A stretch of 17,605 bases of DNA from CAZBZG01 sp964496245. GTDB lineage: Bacteria; Planctomycetota; SZUA-567. Within the stretch, counting starts at the first letter, position 1. The number at the start of each line of letters is the position of its first letter. Shown here piece after piece: positions 6,139 through 12,700 of this stretch. Made by a program: the position numbers and the translations under genes. The stretch spans positions 1-17,605 of the forward strand of contig CAZBZG010000075.1 of assembly GCA_964496245.1 (NCBI GenBank). Direction: 5' to 3'. A model generated the notes under the pieces. That model ran no database searches, had not been told where the DNA came from, and saw nothing but the letters and a program-made list of their open reading frames with translations.

Positions 6139-7293
6139 TCACCCCTGCTTGGGTGGGGGCGGTGGCGGAGCGCCGCCCGGGATGGGCGGGGGCGCGGCAA
6201 AGAGCGACGCCACCTCGCCCACCTGGCCCGCAGGCGTCCAGTTGGCCATGCCCTGCTTCCACACCAGCGTCTCGGCCGTGATCGCGCCCTGGCCCACCTG
6301 GGTGCGTAGAGCGTTCATGTCAAAGGGGCCGGCTTGCTGGCCGTTGATGGCCGCATAGAAGACGGCCTGCTGGGGCATGGGCGGCGGCCCGGGCTGCTGC
6401 TGTTGCTGAGGCTGAGCGGGCTGATTCTGGTTCTGCATGGCCGCCTGCATGCCGCCGGTGACCACGCCGCCCATGCCGAGCCCCGCGATCATGCCCATGG
6501 GGCCGCCGCCGGCGTTCGGGTTCTGCGCCATGTCGCCGATGGCGTCGGCCGTCTTGAGCTGCGTGTAGGCCTGCAGGTTTCCGAGGACCCCCATCTTGGC
6601 CCGCTGGTCGAGCGCCTCCTCCACCTCCGGGGGCATGGAGATGTTCTCGATCAAAAACTTGGTGAGCTGGAGCCCATACTCCGTGAATTCGGGCTGCATC
6701 TGCTCGGTCAGTAGATCGCCGAGTTCGTTGTAGTTGGCGGCCAGGTCCAGCGCTGCGATCTTGCTTTCGCCCAAAGCGTCGGGAAAGCGGCTGGCCAGGA
6801 TGTTCCGAAGCTGGTCGTTGATACCGTCCGTGTCGAAGTCGGGGTTGGTGCCGGCGATCTGGCGGATGAACTGGCCGGGGTCCTCCACGCGAAAGCAGTA
6901 GGTGCCGAAGGCGCGGAGGCGGATGGGACCGAATTCGGGGTCGCGCAGCATGATGGGGTTGGCTGTGCCCCACTTCTGGTCCGTGAACTGCTTGGTGTTC
7001 ACGAAGTAGATGTCGCACTTGAAGGGAGAATTGAAGCCGTACTTCCAGCTGGCGAGCGAGGTGAGCACGGGGATGTTGCGCGTGGTGAGCGCGACCCGGC
7101 CGGGCCCGAAGATGTCGCCCAGCTGTCCCTCGTGGAGGAAGACGGCCGACTGGCTCTCGCGCACGATGAGTTGCGCGCCGTTCTTGATCTCGTTGTCCCC
7201 GCGCGGGAACTTCGAGACCAGCGTATCTTGGCTGGCGTCGACCCACTCGATGACGTCGATCAGCTGGCCTTTGACCTTGTCCCATAGCCCCAT
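6139..7293 (-). CDS. SPFH-domain protein (YdjI / 'virion core protein'-like) with C-terminal GYF_2 domain
   Basis: 384 residues. The N-terminus MGLWDKVKGQLIDVIEWVD and the following segment (RGDNEIKNGAQLIVRESQSAV split by a short turn, then GPGRVALTTRNIPV) are typical of the YdjI/COG4260 branch of SPFH (stomatin/prohibitin/flotillin) proteins. SPFH plus helical region covers about 30-260. A Gly/Met-rich stretch and a Gln/Pro-rich linker follow, then a GYF_2/DUF4339 domain at about 312-357 (FYAAINGQQAGPF, LVWKQGMANW) and a proline-rich tail. There is no TM helix, so membrane association would be peripheral. In Bacillus the YdjI protein works with PspA-like membrane-stress proteins; GYF_2 domains usually bind proline-rich peptides. 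GGGAGG lies 7 bases before the ATG. It lies directly upstream of the DUF4178 cluster, 155 bases away, and may be its scaffold. Confidence 0.9.
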   Translation of the reverse strand: MGLWDKVKGQLIDVIEWVDASQDTLVSKFPRGDNEIKNGAQLIVRESQSAVFLHEGQLGDIFGPGRVALTTRNIPVLTSLASWKYGFNSPFKCDIYFVNTKQFTDQKWGTANPIMLRDPEFGPIRLRAFGTYCFRVEDPGQFIRQIAGTNPDFDTDGINDQLRNILASRFPDALGESKIAALDLAANYNELGDLLTEQMQPEFTEYGLQLTKFLIENISMPPEVEEALDQRAKMGVLGNLQAYTQLKTADAIGDMAQNPNAGGGPMGMIAGLGMGGVVTGGMQAAMQNQNQPAQPQQQQQPGPPPMPQQAVFYAAINGQQAGPFDMNALRTQVGQGAITAETLVWKQGMANWTPAGQVGEVASLFAAPPPIPGGAPPPPPPKQG

Positions 7294-7372
7294 GATACAT
7301 CCTCCCTGCCTTTGACCGTCTCCGACTAGCGCCCGCGCACGCGCCCGTTTCGTCTTGCGCATGCCGTGCGCG

Positions 7373-7402
7373 ATTCTATCACACGTGTGCACCGGCGCCC
7401 AA
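7373..7402 (-). promoter_or_regulatory. Candidate promoter of the SPFH gene with palindromic operator in its spacer
   Basis: On the - strand, TTGGGC (7402-7397), an 18-base spacer and TAGAAT (7378-7373). The -10 is good and the -35 is weak. The spacer contains the perfect 10-base palindrome CACACGTGTG (7380-7389), where a bound regulator would block RNA polymerase. Confidence 0.4.
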
Positions 7403-7428
7403 GAGAAAATCCTCGGCGCGCTGCGCCG
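7401..7428 (-). terminator. Candidate intrinsic terminator after the three-TM gene
   Basis: On the - strand, CGGCGC-AGC-GCGCCG forms a perfect six-pair stem with a three-base loop, starting two bases after the stop of the upstream gene. AGG and then ATTTTCTCTT follow. The U-tract is imperfect and set off by three bases. Confidence 0.45.
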
Positions 7429-7429
7429 G

Positions 7430-7852
7430 CTAGGCGTCCCGGTTGTAGTCGCCTCCTGCGTCGGCCTGACGGTCCTGGCCGGCCCCCGGAACCACGCCAT
7501 CTTCTGCCCGGTCGCCGTCCCGGCCGGCATTTTGGGCGGTGGCGTCCGGATCCGCGACGCCCGCCATGCGCGAGCCCACGAATACAATCGCCCACGCCAC
7601 CAGGAGGGTGACGTTGGCCATGCAGTAGTTGGTACCGACGAAGTCGCCGGTCTCGCGCGCGAGCTGGAGGGTCCAGTAGAGTTCCGCCAGGATCGGCAGC
7701 ATGAAACTGATGACGGCGGGGAAGATGCCGGAGGCCTGATAGGCCACGAGTACGGTCCAGACGTGTACCACGAGCAAGAGTACGAAGAGCACGGGATACG
7801 CCAGCGATGCGATGGCGCAGCCGAATCCCCTGCTGGCTCTGTTCGCGTCCAT
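7430..7852 (-). CDS. Three-TM membrane protein of unknown function
   Basis: 140 residues. Hydrophobic helices fall at about 12-38, 42-64 and 76-94; the last ~40 residues are an acidic, Gly/Asp/Ala-rich, probably disordered tail. I do not recognise the family. An AGAGGAG 7-8 bases before the ATG at 7852 fixes the start; the frame is open further upstream, but that part is low-complexity and has no comparable ribosome-binding site. It is followed by a candidate terminator and then the SPFH gene on the same strand, so it could belong to the same membrane system or be an independent gene. No good promoter was found in the bases before it. Confidence 0.75.
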   Translation of the reverse strand: MDANRASRGFGCAIASLAYPVLFVLLLVVHVWTVLVAYQASGIFPAVISFMLPILAELYWTLQLARETGDFVGTNYCMANVTLLVAWAIVFVGSRMAGVADPDATAQNAGRDGDRAEDGVVPGAGQDRQADAGGDYNRDA

Positions 7853-8033
7853 GGGAGGATCTCCTCTCGTCCTGCGCGGTCCGCTGGCGGCCCACAAACG
7901 CGGCCGCGGGCGCGCCTGTTCGTCATGCGTCCATTGGTTATCATGGTAGCATCCGCTGCGGTCGCCCGCTACTACAATTCGCCCGGATTTTTGGAATGCC
8001 TCGCTCTGCCTGGCAGGGCTCACGTTTCCGGGC

Positions 8034-8062
8034 TTGCAGCGCGGCGGCGTTCTGGCTATATA
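8034..8062 (+). promoter_or_regulatory. Sigma-70-type promoter of the GlmM-family gene
   Basis: TTGCAG (8034-8039), a 17-base spacer and TATATA (8057-8062). A start near 8069 leaves a leader of about 77 bases before the ATG at 8146. The remaining divergent region (7853-8033) shows no gene I can support. Confidence 0.55.
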
Positions 8063-8101
8063 CGACCGGAAGATGGCTGCACGGGGCGCGAAACGGGAGC
8101 A

Positions 8102-8132
8102 GGCCCGGCGTCCGGGCCCCGCCGCCCGGCGG
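8102..8132 (+). other. Tandem GC hairpins in the leader of the GlmM-family gene
   Basis: Two perfect inverted repeats stand side by side: GGCCCGG-CGT-CCGGGCC (8102-8118) and CCGCCG-CC-CGGCGG (8119-8132). The ribosome-binding site AAGAGGAG begins at the next base. Their placement suggests control of translation start or mRNA stability. They match no riboswitch class that I know. Confidence 0.45.
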
Positions 8133-8145
8133 AAGAGGAGCGTGC

Positions 8146-9507
8146 ATGGGACGACTCATGATCGGCATCTCGGGCGTGCGCGGCGTGGTGGGCGACAATC
8201 TCACGCCCGAACTGCTCGTGCGCCTGGGCCAGGCCTTCGGGACGTACGTGGATTCCGGCACCGTGGTGGTCGGCCGGGACACGCGGGTCTCGGGCGATAT
8301 GGTGAAACACGCGGTCTTCTCGGGACTGCTCTCGGCCGGCTGCAAGATTGTGGACGTGGGCGTCTGCGCCACGCCGTCGGCCGCCATGATGATCAAGGCA
8401 CGCAAGGCCGACGGCGGCATCGTGATCTCGGCGAGCCACAATCCCATCGAATGGAATGCGCTCAAGTTCTTCCGCGAGGACGGGATCTACCTTAACGAGG
8501 AGCAGGGCAGGGCGCTTCTGGACATCTACTACGGCAGCGACGCCAAGAAGGTTACGTACGACAAGCTCCACGCGGTCGAGCTCGACGGCAGCGCCTGCGA
8601 GCGGCACCTCAAGCGCGTCCTCAACATCGTGGACGTGCGGGCGTTGCGCAAGCGCAAGTTCCGCGTGGCCCTCGATTGCTGCAATGGCGCGGGCGTGGAA
8701 CTCGCCCAGCAGTTTCTGCGCCGCATCAACGCACGTGTCACTCCGATCCACTGTGTGCCCAACGGCTACTTTCCCTACGATCCCGAACCGACCTTCGAGC
8801 ACGTGACCGACCTGGTGCGGCTGGTGAAGGGCACCAAGGTGGACGTGGCTTTTGCCATGGACGCCGATGCCGACCGCATCGCCACGGTCTCGGAGAAAGG
8901 CAGGTACATCGGCGAGGAATGCAGCTTGTGCCTCGCGGCCAAGTACATCCTGGATCACACGCCCGGGCCGGTCGTGACCAACCTCTCGACCACGCGGCGC
9001 ATCGACGACGTGGCCGCGTCCTTCGACTGCGAGGTGGTGCGCACGCCCGTGGGCGAGGTGAACGTGGCCGAGAAGATGGAGGAGCTCGGTGCGCCCGTGG
9101 GCGGGGAAGGCAACGGCGGTGTGATCGACCCGCGGGTCCATCCGGGCCGGGACGCCCTTACGGGCATGGCGATCATCCTCCAGCTCATGCTGGAATCGGG
9201 GCTCTCCATCTCCGAACTCGTATCCGAGATCCCGCGGTACTATCTGATCAAGGCCAAGGTCGCCTGTACCAAGCGGCAGCTCGCCCCCGTTCTCGACACG
9301 CTGGCCAAGCAGAAGGCCGAACGTGTGGACGCCCGCGACGGCGTCAAGCTCGACTTCAAAGACGGCTGGGTACACGTGCGCGCGTCGAACACGGAGCCGA
9401 TCGTGCGCGTCTACGCCGAAGCGCGTACCAAGAAGCGCGCAACCGCCCTGGTGGACAAGCACCGTCGCCTGGTCGAGCGTGTCGTCCGCAAGGACGGCAA
9501 GCGCTGA
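8146..9507 (+). CDS. glmM: Phosphoglucosamine mutase / phosphomannomutase-family enzyme (GlmM-like)
   Basis: 453 residues of the alpha-D-phosphohexomutase superfamily, which moves a phosphate between C6 and C1 of a hexose phosphate. GlmM makes glucosamine-1-phosphate for UDP-GlcNAc, hence peptidoglycan and LPS. Visible motifs are the N-terminal IGISGVRGVVG, the phosphoserine loop ISASHNP (Ser97), the metal loop DADADR (Asp239, 241 and 243), the sugar loop GEGNGG (320-325) and the phosphate-binding RASNTEP (412-418). Classical bacterial GlmM has DGDGDR and GEQSGH; the pair here is more like archaeal GlmM/phosphomannomutase, so the exact sugar is open. The ATG at 8146 has AGAGGAG 5 bases upstream; an in-frame ATG at 8158 lacks this. 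It has its own promoter, and a large hairpin follows the gene. Confidence 0.9.
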   Translation: MGRLMIGISGVRGVVGDNLTPELLVRLGQAFGTYVDSGTVVVGRDTRVSGDMVKHAVFSGLLSAGCKIVDVGVCATPSAAMMIKARKADGGIVISASHNPIEWNALKFFREDGIYLNEEQGRALLDIYYGSDAKKVTYDKLHAVELDGSACERHLKRVLNIVDVRALRKRKFRVALDCCNGAGVELAQQFLRRINARVTPIHCVPNGYFPYDPEPTFEHVTDLVRLVKGTKVDVAFAMDADADRIATVSEKGRYIGEECSLCLAAKYILDHTPGPVVTNLSTTRRIDDVAASFDCEVVRTPVGEVNVAEKMEELGAPVGGEGNGGVIDPRVHPGRDALTGMAIILQLMLESGLSISELVSEIPRYYLIKAKVACTKRQLAPVLDTLAKQKAERVDARDGVKLDFKDGWVHVRASNTEPIVRVYAEARTKKRATALVDKHRRLVERVVRKDGKR

Positions 9508-9545
9508 TTCCTCGCGGACCCTAACACGTTGACAGCCCTAGGCTT

Positions 9546-9579
9546 TCGTTGCCCCCGGCCGGGGTTGGGCGGGCAACGA
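9546..9579 (+). terminator. Large stem-loop after the GlmM-family gene (possible terminator)
   Basis: TCGTTGCCC (9546-9554) pairs perfectly with GGGCAACGA (9571-9579), nine pairs around a 16-base GC-rich loop. The loop region contains the palindrome CCCCGGCCGGGG. No U-tract follows, so this may be a processing or attenuation hairpin rather than an intrinsic terminator. The rest of 9508-9682 shows no clear promoter. Confidence 0.4.
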
Positions 9580-9682
9580 GGACGCCGTCGCGGTCGCGGA
9601 ATACGCGTGCGGAAAAAGACCGGCCGACGGTACCGAAAACGTCGAAGAAACAGGAAGGCGCCTTTTCCCAGGAGGTGCAGGC

Positions 9683-10801
9683 GTGCGTCTTCCTGCAATC
9701 TGTCTGTTCGGGCTGGTGGCGTGGGCCGCGCTGATGCTGACGGCGGCGGGCGCCGAACGGGAGAGCCGGTTTCAGAAGCAGCAGGCCCGGGCGGGCATGC
9801 TCTCAACGGTCATTCCCCGCCTCATGCCGCTCCACGAAGAACTCGAAGCGCCCGAGGCCGGGGACTGGCTGTACGCACACCGCGAGCCGGGGCAGACCTT
9901 CCGTCAGTACGTGGAGGGCGCGTGCAGCCTGCCAACGCCCGAGCGGCGTGTCATCTACGTGCAGCCATTGGGCACCTTCACCAAGGACCAGCGGCGCATC
10001 CTGGTTCTGACGGCGAAATTCCTGTGCCTCTACTTCCATCTCAAAGTCCGGCTGCAGAAGCGTGAGCCGCTGGAGGCGATCCCCGCGCGTTTCCGGCCGG
10101 TGCGGGCCACCTCCGGGGCGGCGCAACTCAACATCGCCTACATGCTCGGCACGTACCTGCGCCATGCCTTTCCCGCGGACGCGGCTGCGCGCGTGGCTGT
10201 CACGAGCGCGGATCTCAAGCGGCCGGCGGGGCGCAAGCTGACGAGCGTCTACGGGATGGCGTACCTCTACCACCGCACGGCCATTGCGTCCGTGCATCGC
10301 ATGGGGAGTCCGGACGGGGGCCGGCAGGCGTTCCGGCGGTGCCTCCGCCGCACCCTGAAACTCGTGACCCACGAGACGGGGCATGCCCTGTCCATGCGTC
10401 ACTGCAAGCGCATGGCCTGCAACCTGAACGGGCGCAATTCCCTGATGGAGATGGACCGCAAGCCCCTGTGGCTCTGCCCGCATTGCGCGGCCAAGGTCTG
10501 CTGGGGAAGCGGAGCGGACCCGGTGCGGCGCTTCGAGCGGCTACGCGACTTCTGCGGCAGCCATGGGCTCACGGAGGAAGAGCAGTTCTTCGCCAAGTCG
10601 GCGCGAGCCCTCGGCCGATGGTCCCGGCTGGCCTGGCTCCAGGCCCGTCCGGATTGGAAAGCGCCGGCCGGACAGCGACACGCGGGCATGGCCTCTGCCG
10701 GGCGCACTCGTGGCAGCGCCGCGCGCGACCCAGCCCCCCGCCTGGGCACACAGATCCTGCTGCCCGCTTCCTACAGGCGCACCCGGAAGGACGAAGAGTA
10801 G
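9683..10801 (+). CDS. amzA: Secreted archaemetzincin-family zinc metalloprotease
   Basis: 372 residues. The family hallmark is clear: HETGHALSMRHC (His230, Glu231, His234, His240, Cys241), then Cys246, NGRNSLMEMDRKPLWL and CPHC (Cys265/268). This follows the archaemetzincin pattern of a catalytic zinc site plus a four-cysteine structural zinc site. Two deviations are visible: the usual Gly of HExxHxxGxxH is Ser237, and the Met two residues after the second structural Cys is Leu248. The N-terminus (residues 1-24, ending in LTAAGA) looks like a Sec signal peptide, unusual because characterised archaemetzincins are cytoplasmic. The C-terminus after about 310 is basic and low-complexity. The GTG start at 9683 has GGAGG about 7 bases upstream. 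No partner gene is evident; it converges with the 61-residue gene, 11 bases away. Confidence 0.85.
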   Translation: MRLPAICLFGLVAWAALMLTAAGAERESRFQKQQARAGMLSTVIPRLMPLHEELEAPEAGDWLYAHREPGQTFRQYVEGACSLPTPERRVIYVQPLGTFTKDQRRILVLTAKFLCLYFHLKVRLQKREPLEAIPARFRPVRATSGAAQLNIAYMLGTYLRHAFPADAAARVAVTSADLKRPAGRKLTSVYGMAYLYHRTAIASVHRMGSPDGGRQAFRRCLRRTLKLVTHETGHALSMRHCKRMACNLNGRNSLMEMDRKPLWLCPHCAAKVCWGSGADPVRRFERLRDFCGSHGLTEEEQFFAKSARALGRWSRLAWLQARPDWKAPAGQRHAGMASAGRTRGSAARDPAPRLGTQILLPASYRRTRKDEE

Positions 10802-10812
10802 CCGGCCTCTGT

Positions 10813-10998
10813 TTACGCGTACGCGTCGATGATCTGCCCGGCGATTTCCATCTTCTGCGCAGCCACCTGATTCTCGATCTGCACGGTGAGGAGCTCCTTG
10901 GCGAGTTCCTCCTGCATCTGTTGGGCGGAACGGAGAAGCTGGATGAGAGACCCGGTCTGGGTGGGGGCGAGGCTCGAGCTGGGGGCGCTGACTTGCAT
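10813..10998 (-). CDS. 61-residue helical protein, possibly a YjfB-like motility protein
   Basis: A short Ser/Pro/Thr-rich N-terminus is followed by one long amphipathic Gln/Glu/Leu-rich helix (about 18-60) ending in MEIAGQIIDAYA. There is no membrane segment or signal peptide. Length and layout recall the small 'putative motility protein' family typified by Bacillus YjfB, but the match is weak and I cannot confirm it. GGAG lies 8 bases before the ATG. A motility link is supported by a good sigma-28-type promoter (11058-11084) about 60 bases upstream. The gene is monocistronic: it converges on the archaemetzincin gene and diverges from the sulfatase gene. Confidence 0.72.
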   Translation of the reverse strand: MQVSAPSSSLAPTQTGSLIQLLRSAQQMQEELAKELLTVQIENQVAAQKMEIAGQIIDAYA

Positions 10999-11029
10999 GC
11001 CAGTGACTCCGGCCGACCAGTGGGCGCAC

Positions 11030-11050
11030 GGAGAGGCGCGGTGCCTCTCC
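11030..11050. repeat. Perfect 8-bp inverted repeat at the 5' end of the small motility-like mRNA
   Basis: GGAGAGGC and GCCTCTCC flank a five-base loop. On the - strand it would form a hairpin starting within a base or two of the expected sigma-28 transcription start (about 11051). It could be a stabilising 5' stem-loop or an operator in the divergent region. Confidence 0.5.
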
Positions 11051-11057
11051 CGTAGCG

Positions 11058-11084
11058 TTATCGGACGCCTGGTGCGTGGCTTGA
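11058..11084 (-). promoter_or_regulatory. Candidate sigma-28 (FliA/SigD) promoter
   Basis: On the - strand, TCAAGCCA (11084-11077), an 11-base spacer and TCCGATAA (11065-11058). The known flagellar consensus is TAAAGTTT-N11-GCCGATAA; spacing is identical, and seven of eight -10 bases match. It points at the 61-residue gene, leaving a leader of about 52 bases. Confidence 0.55.
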
Positions 11085-11138
11085 GGCCAAATACAGGGAA
11101 AGAGGCGGAGTCCGCGCGGACAAGGACCTTGACGGCCG

Positions 11139-11166
11139 TTGACAGGCATCTGTTGCGCCTTACACT
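11139..11166 (+). promoter_or_regulatory. Sigma-70-type promoter of the sulfatase gene
   Basis: TTGACA (11139-11144), a 16-base spacer and TACACT (11161-11166). The predicted start near 11173 leaves a leader of about 63 bases before the ATG at 11236. Confidence 0.6.
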
Positions 11167-11235
11167 GGACCGCACGCCGCGTACGCTGCGCGCGCCTGTC
11201 CACCGGTCCGCAGCCGACCACCCCCAGGAGCCCCC

Positions 11236-12561
11236 ATGAACGTCATCGTCATCGTATTGGACAGCCTGCGGGCCGATCACGTGGGCGCCTATGGCGGCAC
11301 GGTCCAGACGCCGCACATGGACCGCCTGGCTGCGGAGAGCGCGCTCTTCGAAAACGCCTATGCCGAGAATTTGCCTACCTTTCCTTGCCGCACGGCCTGG
11401 TGGACGGGGCAATTCCTCTTTCCGTCGCGCGGCTGGACGCCGCTCAAGGAGTCGGATCGCACGCTCGCCGAGGCGCTCTACTCCCAAGGCATGCGGTCGG
11501 CGCTCATCTCGGACACGTATCACTTCCACAAGCCGGCGTACAATCCGGGACGCGGCTTCGACACGGTCGAGTTCATCCGCGGGCAGGAATACGATCCCTG
11601 GGTGGTCACGCCGGTGGCCGTGGATCTCGACCGCTTCCATCGGCTGCGCGGGGACGCTTCGGACGACCGCTGGAAGTCCTGTTTCACGCAGTACCTCCGC
11701 AACCGGACCCGGTTCGAGACCGAGGAAGATCACTGCGCGCCGCGGACGTTTGCCGCGGCTATGCAGTGGCTCGAACGCGTCGCCTCCCACCAGCAGGACG
11801 ACCTCTTCCTGTGGCTGGACAGCTTCAGCCCGCACGAGCCCTGGGATCCGCCTGAGCCGTACCGATCCCAGTACGATCCGGACTACACCGGTCAGGAGCT
11901 GATCGATCCCGTGCCCGGAGCCGTGGAGGGATACCTGACGCCCGCGGAAGTTCGGCACACGCACGCGCTCTACTGCGGCGTGGTAACGCTGGTCGACACC
12001 TGGATGGGGAGGTTGCTCGACAAGCTCAAGGCGCTCGGGCTGTGGGACAACAGTCTGATCATGGTGATGAGCGACCATGGCGAGCCGTTCGGCGAGCACG
12101 GCATCATCCGCAAGGCAGGCGCCTGGAACCACGACTACCTGACGCGCATCCCGTGGATCATCCGCCATCCCGAGGGCCTCGGCGCGGGGCAGCGTTTCTC
12201 CGGGTTCGCGCAGCCGCCCGATCTTCTGCCCACAATTCTGGATGCGCTGGGCCTGGAGACCGATCTCCCGCTCCAGGGAAGCAGCCTGATGCCCGTGCTC
12301 CGGGGGGAACGGGCCGCCGTACGCGACTTCGCGGTCAGCGGCTGGCACAACCGGCAGTGGTCCATCCGCACCGAGGAGTGGGCGTTCTTCCTGGACGTGG
12401 GCGCGGGCTTGCCCCATCGTCTCTATCACCGCCAGCAGGATCCCGCGGAGAGGGAGGATCTGGTCGCACGGGAGCCGGATGTGGCCGATCGGCTGGAGCT
12501 GCGACTGCGGCGGTTTGCCGCGCAGGTGGAGCGCTCGCGCAATGGGCTCTGCACAGCATGA
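11236..12561 (+). CDS. Sulfatase-family (alkaline phosphatase superfamily) hydrolase with Thr at the nucleophile position
   Basis: 441 residues. The start VIVIVLDSLRADHVGAYG carries the first metal ligand (Asp9). SDHGEPFGEHG (Asp280, His281) is the second metal site, FSPHEPW supplies another conserved His, and the C-terminal LYHRQQDPAEREDL is typical of COG3119. The sulfatase signature C/S-x-P-x-R-x4-TG appears as TFPCRTAWWTG (48-58). Thr48 sits where the Cys/Ser is oxidised to formylglycine, so normal maturation is not expected. Thr is the nucleophile in relatives such as nucleotide pyrophosphatases and phosphoethanolamine transferases, so a phosphodiesterase or other activity is possible. 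No signal peptide is seen, so the protein should be cytoplasmic. AGGAG lies 5 bases before the ATG. It has its own promoter and a following hairpin, with no sulfatase-maturation gene nearby. Confidence 0.9.
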   Translation: MNVIVIVLDSLRADHVGAYGGTVQTPHMDRLAAESALFENAYAENLPTFPCRTAWWTGQFLFPSRGWTPLKESDRTLAEALYSQGMRSALISDTYHFHKPAYNPGRGFDTVEFIRGQEYDPWVVTPVAVDLDRFHRLRGDASDDRWKSCFTQYLRNRTRFETEEDHCAPRTFAAAMQWLERVASHQQDDLFLWLDSFSPHEPWDPPEPYRSQYDPDYTGQELIDPVPGAVEGYLTPAEVRHTHALYCGVVTLVDTWMGRLLDKLKALGLWDNSLIMVMSDHGEPFGEHGIIRKAGAWNHDYLTRIPWIIRHPEGLGAGQRFSGFAQPPDLLPTILDALGLETDLPLQGSSLMPVLRGERAAVRDFAVSGWHNRQWSIRTEEWAFFLDVGAGLPHRLYHRQQDPAEREDLVAREPDVADRLELRLRRFAAQVERSRNGLCTA

Positions 12562-12573
12562 GATGGCTGCGCG

Positions 12574-12598
12574 CGCCTGCGGGCAGGCGGGCCTTGTT
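12574..12598 (+). terminator. Candidate intrinsic terminator after the sulfatase gene
   Basis: CGCCTGC-GG-GCAGGCG (12574-12589) is a perfect seven-pair stem (or six pairs with a CGGG loop) beginning 12 bases after the stop. It is followed by the weakly T-rich GGCCTTGTT. Confidence 0.45.
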
Positions 12599-12618
12599 CC
12601 GCGGCCGCACAGCGAAAT

Positions 12619-12647
12619 TTGCGGGATTGATACGAATGGGGTACAGT
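12619..12647 (+). promoter_or_regulatory. Sigma-70-type promoter of the msrBA fusion gene
   Basis: TTGCGG (12619-12624), a 17-base spacer and TACAGT (12642-12647). The predicted start near 12654 makes the upstream in-frame GTG at 12653 unusable and favours the GTG at 12701. Confidence 0.55.
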
Positions 12648-12700
12648 AAAGGGTGAACGCAGCGGTGAGGGGGCGGCTCGTGCCTTTGAGGAGACCGCCC

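Noticed and set aside
8056..9462. 468-codon open frame opposite the GlmM-like gene
   Set aside because: The + strand carries every catalytic motif of the phosphohexomutase family; the antisense translation has none.
9529..9534. TTGACA as a -35 box for the archaemetzincin gene
   Set aside because: No acceptable -10 hexamer at 15-19 bases; the sequence there is C/G only and belongs to the hairpin.
10815..10826. Perfect palindrome ACGCGTACGCGT
   Set aside because: It lies in the last codons of the 61-residue gene (Asp-Ala-Tyr-Ala-stop) and is explained by Ala/Tyr codon choice; no regulatory position.
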